Positions 7,610 through 14,393 of a stretch of DNA of 46,438 bases are shown one piece after another; the stretch's first letter is position 1, and each line of letters starts with the position of its first letter. The notes below the pieces were generated by a model. The model saw nothing but the letters and a program-made list of their open reading frames with translations, had not been told where the DNA came from and searched no databases. Position numbers and translations under genes: made by a program. Source of the stretch: a virus; the IMG/VR virus record IMGVR_UViG_3300050138_000073, positions 1 to 46,438 of that record. One strand, written 5' to 3'.

Positions 7610-8347
7610 ATGGCTCTCCGTCGCAAGATCACGAAAACGGCTTTCGATGCATTGTCGGAAGACTTGAAAAAGGAATACAAGATCAACACTAAAAACGATC
7701 AAGAATACTTTCTTGACGTTGACGACGCATCCGAATTGACGAGGGCTCACGATCGCGAGAAAGCGCGGGCTGACGGCTTGGCGGAAGAGTTGAACAAGGC
7801 CGGGGAAAAGGTCGCTAGTTTGACGACGGAGCTTAAGGCCGCCAACACGCGATCGCCCGACGTTGCAGAGCTGGAAAAGTCGTGGACGGCTAAGCTGGAA
7901 AAGTCGGAAACCAAGTCGGCGGCAACTGTCGCTAAGCTTCAAGGTGCCATCAAGACGACGTTGGTTGACGGCACGGCATTGACACTGGCGACCAAGATCA
8001 GCAATTCACCGGAGCTTATGTCAAGAGCTATCAAGGATCGGCTCGCCGTCGAATACGATGGTGAAACGCCAATTCTGCGAATTCTCGACAAGAACGGCAA
8101 GCCTTCCGCCGGCACTTTGGCGGAGCTGGAAACGGAGCTATTGACGGATAAGGCATATTCCGCCATAGTGATCGCAAGCAAGGCGTCTGGTGGCAGTGCC
8201 CCAGGTAAAACGCCTTTGCAAAGGCCGGGCAGTGCGATGGCCGATGGAACGCAACCGCCCGTCCCTTTGTCTGCTTTGAAGCCTAAAGACTTAGGCGTCT
8301 CACTTACAGCAGCAGTAGAAGCCAGACGGGCCGCAAGACAAGGATAG
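7610..8347 (+). CDS. Capsid scaffolding-like protein
   Basis: A 245-aa protein between portal and capsid, the usual scaffold site. Residues about 40-130 form a charged coiled coil rich in Lys, Glu and Ala. The C-terminal part (SALKPKDLGVSLTAAVEARRAARQG) ends with a basic helix, as scaffolds often do for capsid binding. No protease motif is visible, so a non-cleaved scaffold is more likely than a prohead protease. The start ATG follows GAGGAATTGACAA. Confidence 0.75.
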   Translation: MALRRKITKTAFDALSEDLKKEYKINTKNDQEYFLDVDDASELTRAHDREKARADGLAEELNKAGEKVASLTTELKAANTRSPDVAELEKSWTAKLEKSETKSAATVAKLQGAIKTTLVDGTALTLATKISNSPELMSRAIKDRLAVEYDGETPILRILDKNGKPSAGTLAELETELLTDKAYSAIVIASKASGGSAPGKTPLQRPGSAMADGTQPPVPLSALKPKDLGVSLTAAVEARRAARQG

Positions 8348-8351
8348 TCAA

Positions 8352-9317
8352 GTGGCTCTTTCCGATCTTTCCGTATTCAGCGAGTATGCTTATCTCGCCG
8401 CAACCGAGGTCTTGGCGCAGCAAATTGACTTGTTCAATGCTGCGTCCGATGGCGTCATTACGTTGACGGTCAAGGGCCGCCAGGGTGATTTCAGCGACGA
8501 GATTTATTTCGCCAAGATCGCCGGCATTGTCCGCCGACGCAATCCCTATGGTTCCGGCGCCGTCACGGAAAAGGTTCTCAAGCAACTTGACGACGTGAAG
8601 GTGAAGGTTGCGGCCGGCACGCCTCCGATCCGCCTCGATCCCGCTCAGTGGCGTTGGATCATGATGGACCCGGCAACGGCTGGCGCCGCGATGGGTCAAC
8701 AGATCGCCGTTGAGACGTTGGCGGACATGCTCAACACGGCAGTCGGCGCCACGACCGGCGCTCTTATCAATGAGGGCGCGACCGTCACCAACGATATGTC
8801 GGGCGTCGGCACGGGGATCGTGGCATTTTCCGATTTCGTGACTGCGCAGCAATTGTTCGGTGATTATTCGTCGGCAATTCGCGCTTGGATCATGCATTCG
8901 AAGCCGATCGGTGACTTGTGGAAAAATGCAATCACCAACTCGGAATTTCTGTTCAATTACGGCAACGTCGCCGTGACGCGCGATCCCTTCGGGCGTATCT
9001 TTGTCGTCTCGGATATTCCGGCGCTCGTGATTGCCGGCACGCCAACGTATGCAACGCTTGGTCTCGTGCCGGGCGCCGTTTACGTCGAGCGTTCCGACGA
9101 TTTCGACGACAACTATTCGACGCTCAACGGCAATGAGAACATCACGCGGACCTATCAGGCCGAATGGAGCTATTCGCTCGGCATCAAGGGTTACGCATGG
9201 GACAAGACCAACGGCGGTCACGCGCCCACGGACGCGGCTCTCTTCACGGGAACCAATTGGGATAAGATCAGCACGTCAATCAAGGATACGGCTGGCGTTG
9301 TTCTGATCTCGAAGTAA
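8352..9317 (+). CDS. Major capsid protein
   Basis: A 321-aa protein after the scaffold gene, with start GTG 8352 set by AAGGA at 8340-8344. It has a composition and layout suiting an HK97-fold shell protein: helix-rich N-terminus, an extended DFSDEIYFAKIAGIVRRRNPYG loop, helical LADMLNTAVGATTGAL, and a beta-rich C-terminus (VAVTRDPFGRIFVVSDIP). The family of the fold is inferred from position and pattern, as I see no diagnostic short motif. It is expected to be the most abundant structural protein. Confidence 0.85.
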   Translation: MALSDLSVFSEYAYLAATEVLAQQIDLFNAASDGVITLTVKGRQGDFSDEIYFAKIAGIVRRRNPYGSGAVTEKVLKQLDDVKVKVAAGTPPIRLDPAQWRWIMMDPATAGAAMGQQIAVETLADMLNTAVGATTGALINEGATVTNDMSGVGTGIVAFSDFVTAQQLFGDYSSAIRAWIMHSKPIGDLWKNAITNSEFLFNYGNVAVTRDPFGRIFVVSDIPALVIAGTPTYATLGLVPGAVYVERSDDFDDNYSTLNGNENITRTYQAEWSYSLGIKGYAWDKTNGGHAPTDAALFTGTNWDKISTSIKDTAGVVLISK

Positions 9318-9334
9318 CCAACGGAGCGTTATCA

Positions 9335-9682
9335 ATGGCTGGCAGGAAACCGATCAGAGTTCTCTATTGGATTGACGGCATTTCGCCGTTGCCGGGAGAC
9401 AGGATAGCGGCCGACAAGATTGTGGGCACTGTCATGTTTCGCAACGCTCAACACGTTCCGGTTGACGGCGCCTTAGAGGACTTTGACGATCTTGCCGGCC
9501 CGGCTATCCCGGCGCGTTATGCGGCGGAGCTGACGAAGCGATCGGAAACGATGACGGCTGATCTTCAATTAGTGGCGGATTTGCCATTAGCTGACGTGAA
9601 GGCAATCGCCGGGCCGGACGCTGAAACGGGAAGTAACCAAAAGCCGGCGCCCGAAGCCGGATGGGGCGCTCCCAAGGTATAG
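9335..9682 (+). CDS. Small capsid-adjacent protein, paralogue of next gene
   Basis: A 115-aa protein directly after the capsid gene, with GGAGCGTTATCA before ATG. Its N-terminus (RVLYWIDG) and the segment GPAIPARYAAEL resemble KVLYWIAG and GAAIPAAYSG in the next gene, suggesting an old duplication. The C-terminal part is an Ala/Pro/Asp-rich linker ending GWGAPKV. Location suggests a head decoration or stabilising protein, but this is inference. Confidence 0.6.
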   Translation: MAGRKPIRVLYWIDGISPLPGDRIAADKIVGTVMFRNAQHVPVDGALEDFDDLAGPAIPARYAAELTKRSETMTADLQLVADLPLADVKAIAGPDAETGSNQKPAPEAGWGAPKV

Positions 9683-9701
9683 CAGCAAAGGATAATCAAC
9701 C

Positions 9702-10283
9702 GTGGCCGCAGCAACGAAGAAAGTTCTCTATTGGATCGCCGGACAGACGCCTTCGGCGAATGAAGCGAAGGACATTCAATATCTCAATGATGGGAATGTC
9801 CCGAAGTATCAGGTTCATATCCGGTCGAAATTGACGGTCGGAAACCAAACCTACGGCAGTGGCGCAACCACGAGCCCGGCGGCCGATCCAACGCTTGGCA
9901 CTCTCGAAACGGCGGACTATTGCGCGTCCTATTCCGGCGCCGCTATTCCGGCGGCTTACAGCGGCGTCGCAACGTTGAGCGTTGGCGCGGCCGATGAAGT
10001 GTTTGGCCCCGGCGCTCAGCTCGTAATTGGACCGGCGGCTCTGTCGTTTGTTCACACGGCTAAGTCGCAGATGTCAGCGTTCCTTGTGGACGATGACGGC
10101 AACGTTACCGATGTCACGGCGGACGCCGGCATGGCGTGGACTTCCGCGACGGGCGCAACGGCAACTATTGGCGCCGGCACGGGCGTTTTGACGGGTGCCG
10201 GGGCTGGAACAACGGTTGTCACGGCGACGCTGACCAAGAGTGCCAAGACGATAGTTGCGACTGAGTTGGTGACGTGTTCCTAA
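9702..10283 (+). CDS. Putative head decoration protein with Ig-like (Big_2) domain
   Basis: A 193-aa protein starting at GTG 9702 with AAAGGA upstream. The N-terminal module (residues 1-95) is related to the preceding gene. The C-terminal 75 residues have the pattern of a bacterial Ig-like group 2 domain: a DDDGNVTDVTADAGMAW strand pair, then TATIGAGTGVLTGAGAGTT and TVVTATL. Such domains decorate capsids and tails and may bind cell-surface sugars weakly. Placement after the capsid gene favours a capsid decoration role. Confidence 0.65.
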   Translation: MAAATKKVLYWIAGQTPSANEAKDIQYLNDGNVPKYQVHIRSKLTVGNQTYGSGATTSPAADPTLGTLETADYCASYSGAAIPAAYSGVATLSVGAADEVFGPGAQLVIGPAALSFVHTAKSQMSAFLVDDDGNVTDVTADAGMAWTSATGATATIGAGTGVLTGAGAGTTVVTATLTKSAKTIVATELVTCS

Positions 10284-10284
10284 C

Positions 10285-10881
10285 ATGCCTACGTCACTGA
10301 TAGTTGAAGACGGCACGGGCGTTACAGGCGCCAACTCATACGTTGCTTACAACGATGCGTTGACGTGGTGTAATGCCCGTGGCTTTGTCATGGGCGCCGA
10401 TCAGCCATCGTCTGAAAAGGCTTTGATCATGGCGACCGATTATCTGGAAGCGCAACGCAATCGCTACCAGGGCCGGAAGACAAACGATCCGACGAAGTTC
10501 ACGCTTCCCATTCAACAGCCGTTGCAGTGGCCACGCGACGGCGTGTTTATTGACGCCAAGTCGCTCGTGTCATTCCAAGTATTGAACGGCTTTGACAACT
10601 TGGTGCAAGCGATCGTCAACGCTTCATTTCCCAAGAATGCAATTCCCGTTGAGCTGATCAATGCACAGATCATGCTTGCGAAGAACGTTGCCGATGGCGT
10701 AACGTTGTTTCCGACGCAAAACGGCCCCTTCGTCACGATGAAGAAACTTGGCCCGCTTGAAAAGCATTTCAGCGAGATTATCAACACGTCGATTGAACCG
10801 GACATGCTCGCAGTCAACGCGTGGCTTGCTCCGCTTATGCAAGATCAGTCCGGCTATTCATTGTCATCGGTTCGCATATGA
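10285..10881 (+). CDS. Head-tail connector, DnaT-like family
   Basis: A 198-aa protein resembling the DnaT-like (DnaT_2) phage adaptor family. It opens LIVEDGTGVTGANSYVAYNDALTWCNARG, then KALIMATDYLEAQRNRYQGRKTN and an LQWPRDGV loop, the usual order in these proteins. They act as the first connector ring under the portal despite the family name. It overlaps the next gene by ATGA. Confidence 0.8.
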   Translation: MPTSLIVEDGTGVTGANSYVAYNDALTWCNARGFVMGADQPSSEKALIMATDYLEAQRNRYQGRKTNDPTKFTLPIQQPLQWPRDGVFIDAKSLVSFQVLNGFDNLVQAIVNASFPKNAIPVELINAQIMLAKNVADGVTLFPTQNGPFVTMKKLGPLEKHFSEIINTSIEPDMLAVNAWLAPLMQDQSGYSLSSVRI

Positions 10882-11282
10882 GCAACCCGTTATTCGACGC
10901 GGACTATAAAGACTATATCGCTATGGCTCACGAGATGCTTATTGGCGATGGGCCGAGCGAAATTATCTCTTGGACGCGTCCAACTGCAACTGCCGGCGCG
11001 CAAGCATGGAATTCTACAACCGGATCACCAACGGTCTACAATAACATCAATCTAAGTTGGGAGCCGTCGCCGTTTCGGGCTTACGCGGCTCTACAGCTTG
11101 ATCCCGCTGATTTCATCGCGGCTGGCGTAAGATTTGCCCACATGGTAGGCGACGTTCCATTTACGCCGTTAATTGGCGACGTAGCAATCCTTAATGACGG
11201 TTCGCACCTTATTGTCAAATATGCTGACTTTCTAGGGCCGGACGGTCGGCCGATCCTTTGGATTGTGGCGTTTGACGCATGA
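10878..11282 (+). CDS. Head closure / neck protein (probable)
   Basis: Start chosen at ATG 10878 (ATGA overlap); the longer reading from 10821 would run inside the previous gene. The 134-aa product is beta-rich with short repeated hydrophobic strands (NINLSWEPSPFRAYAALQL, FTPLIGDVAILNDGSHLIVKYAD). Size, fold and position between the DnaT-like adaptor and the tail terminator match head-closure proteins of siphoviruses. No decisive motif is present. Confidence 0.6.
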   Translation: MSNPLFDADYKDYIAMAHEMLIGDGPSEIISWTRPTATAGAQAWNSTTGSPTVYNNINLSWEPSPFRAYAALQLDPADFIAAGVRFAHMVGDVPFTPLIGDVAILNDGSHLIVKYADFLGPDGRPILWIVAFDA

Positions 11283-11716
11283 CAACATATCCGCAAGCAC
11301 TTGACGCTTTGTTCGGTGCGCTTGAGACCGCATGGGCCGCCGGCTCGACTGCGATCGTGGGGTATGTGCCGGCAATCGAGTGGCCAGATCAGATCAGCGG
11401 CGCCTCGCGGCCGGGTGATAAGTATTGGGTCCGTGTCTGGACACGGCAAGGAACCGACAAGCAACGGAGCGTCGGGCGCCCGGCAGTCTACACGGTTGAC
11501 GGCTTTCTATACGTTCAAATCTTCTCGCCGTTGACAACGGACAAGGGAGCCGGCGCCGTCCTAAGCGCTCTTGCAACACTCGTGAAAGGCGCCTACACGT
11601 CCAAAACCTTAACCGGCGTCCGATGTGTGAGTGCTTTAATTCGTGAGATGGCCTCGGAAACTAAATGGCATTCAAAGCGCGTTGCCGTTGAATACCATTA
11701 CGATTACCTCATGTAA
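11279..11716 (+). CDS. Tail terminator / tail completion protein (probable)
   Basis: A 145-aa protein in an ATGA overlap with the neck gene and directly before the tail tube gene, the usual site of the tail terminator. It has a helix (ALDALFGALETAWAAG), central strands (DKYWVRVWTRQG, VDGFLYVQIF), a second helix (AGAVLSALATLVKGAYTS) and a final strand pair, consistent with the small alpha/beta fold of lambda gpU-type proteins. The assignment is positional. Confidence 0.65.
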   Translation: MTTYPQALDALFGALETAWAAGSTAIVGYVPAIEWPDQISGASRPGDKYWVRVWTRQGTDKQRSVGRPAVYTVDGFLYVQIFSPLTTDKGAGAVLSALATLVKGAYTSKTLTGVRCVSALIREMASETKWHSKRVAVEYHYDYLM

Positions 11717-11730
11717 AGGAAACGAGCATC

Positions 11731-13245
11731 ATGGCCGCCGTAGCAAAACAGGACAGCAACATCACCGGACTTCGTTATGTCCGTGAGCCGTTGGCAGGCA
11801 GCTCCGCCGACGTTTGGATTGGCGCGGAGCCCAACTCCTACAAGAATTTTGGCGGCACATACAAGCTTGTGGCGCGGTCGCCTATCAATGCAAGTCGCCA
11901 GCAGAAGAAAGGCGTTGTGGTTGATCTTGACGCCAGCGGCGGCTTTCAGTCCGATTTGACGTATGACAATATGCAACCGTGGATCGAGGGTCTATTCTTC
12001 GCCGCGTTCCGCAAGAAAGTTGAGTTGACGGTTGCGACCGTTACGGCGTCCGGCGAGGTTTATACGGTCCCGTCCGGCGGCGCCAGCTACAAGGCCGGCG
12101 ATCTTGCATGGGCGAAGGGATTTGACAATCCCGTCAACAATGGCTTGAAGCTTATCAGCGGCTCGCCGGGCGCGACAAGCGTTCCGACTGCAACGGGCGG
12201 CCTCGCAGACGCCGCGACGCAGACGGGTATCATCTCACGCGTTGGCTTTCAGTTCGCGGCTGGTGATTTAGAGCTGACCGACGCTCTGACGTTGCACACG
12301 ACAACCAAAGACTTCACGCAGCTTGGTTTGATCCCCGGCGAGTGGATTTACATTGGCGGCGACACGGCCCCGATGAATTTCGCCACGGCGGCAAATAAGG
12401 GATGGGCGCGTATCGTCTCAATCGTGGCACATGACATCGTGCTCGACAAGACGGAGAATACGCTTATTGCCGAGACTTCCGGCGCGTCGGCGCAGACGGT
12501 TCAATTGTTCATGGGTCGCGTCGTCAAAAATGAGCTGGCGGCGTCGGATGGCGGAGCGGGCATTGTCAAAATCCCGTTCCAATTCGAGCGGACGCTTGGC
12601 GCTCCCGATGATGGCTCGTCAAACGTGCAAGCCGAATACTTGCTCAAGTGTCTGTTCAACGATCTGACGTTGACGATCAACACGGCGGACAAGATCACTT
12701 GGGACACGACGTTGATCGCCGCCGGCTATGAGACAAAGGCGGCCGGTTCGCAGAAGGCGGGCACGCGGCCGGCCAACACGTCGGGCCATGCCTTCAATAC
12801 CACGTCGCACGTTCGGCGCTTCCAGCTTGCACTTGTGGGCACAGAGACGCCGTTATTTGCCTATCTCTCGCAAGGTTCGCTGACGTTCAACAATAACATC
12901 AAGCCCAACAAGGCGGTGTCGGTCTTGGGCGCCTTCGATCAGTCAGCCGGCGACTTTGCCGTTGGCGGAACGGTCGAGGCGTATTTCAACAACGTCGGCG
13001 CCGTCGCGGCAATCCCCGACAATTCGGATTGCACGCTCGACTTGATCATGTGCCAGGATAACAGCGGCATTGCGATCGATCTTCCGTTGGTCGGCCTCGG
13101 CGGCGGCGAGATGAAGATTGTCGCTAATGAACCGATCTTGCTTCCGTTGACGATGGACGCAGCGACGGCGGCGCAGAACAACGCCAATACCAACTTTACG
13201 GCAATTATGTCTTTCTTTGACTATTTGCCGACTGCGGCAATGTAA
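11731..13245 (+). CDS. Major tail tube protein
   Basis: A 504-aa protein preceded by AAAGGAAACGAGCATC. It begins with LRYVREPLAG and GAEPNSYKNFGG, then TYKLVARSPINASRQQKKGVV, the type of opening seen in tail tube proteins of this class of siphophage. The remaining sequence is beta-rich and Gly/Thr/Ala-rich. At over 500 aa it is long for a tube subunit, so extra surface domains are likely. It is followed by the chaperone pair and tape measure, the canonical order. Confidence 0.75.
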   Translation: MAAVAKQDSNITGLRYVREPLAGSSADVWIGAEPNSYKNFGGTYKLVARSPINASRQQKKGVVVDLDASGGFQSDLTYDNMQPWIEGLFFAAFRKKVELTVATVTASGEVYTVPSGGASYKAGDLAWAKGFDNPVNNGLKLISGSPGATSVPTATGGLADAATQTGIISRVGFQFAAGDLELTDALTLHTTTKDFTQLGLIPGEWIYIGGDTAPMNFATAANKGWARIVSIVAHDIVLDKTENTLIAETSGASAQTVQLFMGRVVKNELAASDGGAGIVKIPFQFERTLGAPDDGSSNVQAEYLLKCLFNDLTLTINTADKITWDTTLIAAGYETKAAGSQKAGTRPANTSGHAFNTTSHVRRFQLALVGTETPLFAYLSQGSLTFNNNIKPNKAVSVLGAFDQSAGDFAVGGTVEAYFNNVGAVAAIPDNSDCTLDLIMCQDNSGIAIDLPLVGLGGGEMKIVANEPILLPLTMDAATAAQNNANTNFTAIMSFFDYLPTAAM

Positions 13246-13289
13246 TGGCGGACATCGGCGATCAGTTTGATTGAAAGGATGGTGTAACA

Positions 13290-13682
13290 ATGGAAGTCTC
13301 GAAACTCTACGGCTATAACAAGCAGAAAGCCGAGGAAGGCGTGTGGATTGAATGCGGAGACGACGGGGCAATTCTTTGTCGTTATTACAATCCGCAAAGT
13401 CCACGCGTCTCAGCCGTAGCAGCACGGCGCACGAAAAAGTTTCGTGCGCTGATCAACGCCAAGGCTTTGCCGCCGGAAAAGGATCGTGAGATTGCAATCG
13501 GTATCTTTGTCGAATGCGCCGTGATCAACTGGCGGAATATCAAAGTCAACGGCGAAGAGGTTCCATTCACTGCCGAGAACGCGGAGAAGCTATTTCACGA
13601 TTGGCCGGAATTTCACTTGGACGTTGCCACGCAGGCAATGGACATGAAGACGTTCCGTGATGATGAAGACGTAAAAAACTAA
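13290..13682 (+). CDS. Tail assembly chaperone, short form (G-like)
   Basis: A 130-aa protein with GGATGGTG upstream of ATG 13290. It lies between the tube and the tape measure, the site of the lambda G-type chaperone. Content is mixed alpha/beta, with a helix-rich C-terminus (TAENAEKLFHDW, then HLDVATQAMDM). Its last codons GTA AAA AAC TAA contain a slippery heptamer, so some ribosomes should shift back one base and continue into the following reading frame. The chaperone pair wraps the tape measure before tube assembly. Confidence 0.8.
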   Translation: MEVSKLYGYNKQKAEEGVWIECGDDGAILCRYYNPQSPRVSAVAARRTKKFRALINAKALPPEKDREIAIGIFVECAVINWRNIKVNGEEVPFTAENAEKLFHDWPEFHLDVATQAMDMKTFRDDEDVKN

Positions 13683-13725
13683 TTGACTTGCTTGAATGGA
13701 CGGTGAAGCAAGGCGGGCAAGTCAA
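13673..13725 (+). promoter_or_regulatory. Programmed -1 frameshift site: A AAA AAC slippery heptamer and stem-loop
   Basis: Heptamer 13673-13679 is AAAAAAC in the correct phase (GTA AAA AAC) directly before the TAA stop. Three bases later, TTGACTTGC (13683-13691) pairs perfectly with GCAAGTCAA (13717-13725) across a 25-base loop. The -1 frame continues CTA ATT GAC TTG into an open frame to 14071. This is the classic signal for the longer chaperone product. Confidence 0.85.
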
Positions 13726-14071
13726 CGTTTTAGTGCTTCAACAAATGATCAGAAGTCGCCGGGAAATTCCCGACGATTTTAGCGGCCCCGATCTAAATCT
13801 TGGCTTGCAGCTCTATTGGACGGCGTTTTGGGATTTGTCGTCATGTCGGAATACCGGCGGAATGATCCCTTGGACAGCGGTGCAAACATGGGCAGAGACT
13901 TACAAGCTTGACGAGGAAGTTGCCGACGATCTCCATTATCTAATTCGAGAGATGGATCAAGCGTTCATCAAGTTAGTAAAGGTCAAGGCTTCACTCAATG
14001 ATCAAGGTAGAGGTAAGCCCATTGGCCGCGAAACTGTCCCTGTTAGCCGCCAACATCCGGTTAAACGCTAA
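13679..14071 (+). CDS. Tail assembly chaperone, T-like extension made by -1 frameshift
   Basis: This frame is entered by a -1 slip at 13673-13679 and gives LIDLLEWTVKQGGQ and onwards, to be fused to the 130-aa upstream product (total about 260 aa). A TTG at 13688 could start it alone, but no ribosome site precedes it, so fusion is preferred. The extension has IPDDFSGPDLNLGLQLYWTAFWDLSS and a Trp-rich helix. In lambda, GT-type extensions bind tape measure and tube. The end overlaps the next gene. Confidence 0.75.
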   Translation, partial: LIDLLEWTVKQGGQVNVLVLQQMIRSRREIPDDFSGPDLNLGLQLYWTAFWDLSSCRNTGGMIPWTAVQTWAETYKLDEEVADDLHYLIREMDQAFIKLVKVKASLNDQGRGKPIGRETVPVSRQHPVKR

Positions 14072-14393
14072 CAAGCGTAAGCAGTCGGTCGCGGCGAACC
14101 TCACGGCCGATCTCGTCAGTGCAACGCCGGTTAAGACGGGCCTCGCTCAGTCGAATTGGCAAGTGACTAGCGGAGCGCCGGCCGAAGGTATTGTTGAGAT
14201 TGGCCATCGCGCTTCGATCCCCGATACTCAACCGGGTGATCCGATCTATATCGCCAACAATGTTCCATACATTCAACGGTTGAACGATGGCAGCTCAAAG
14301 CAAGCCCCGGCGGGCTTTGTAGAAGATGCCATCGCCCGCTTTCATTCCAGCGGCGCGACAATCTCGATTGTAGGAGGGCCGGACCTTGGCTGA
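13998..14393 (+). CDS. HK97 gp10-like minor tail/neck protein
   Basis: A 131-aa protein with the usual pattern of HK97 gp10-like proteins: a helical N-terminal segment, LVSATPVKTGLAQSNW (residues about 40-55), IYIANNVPYIQRLNDGSSKQAPAGFVEDAI. Members are joining proteins between head and tail. It is unusual that it lies after the chaperones and overlaps the end of the frameshifted frame by about 70 bases rather than being in the connector block. It ends overlapping the tape measure start. Confidence 0.75.
   Translation: MIKVEVSPLAAKLSLLAANIRLNANKRKQSVAANLTADLVSATPVKTGLAQSNWQVTSGAPAEGIVEIGHRASIPDTQPGDPIYIANNVPYIQRLNDGSSKQAPAGFVEDAIARFHSSGATISIVGGPDLG

Noticed and set aside
8304-9221. Long open frame (305 aa) on the minus strand opposite the capsid gene
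   Set aside because: It is a shadow of the capsid frame, with Arg- and Asp-rich composition, no ribosome site and no family match.
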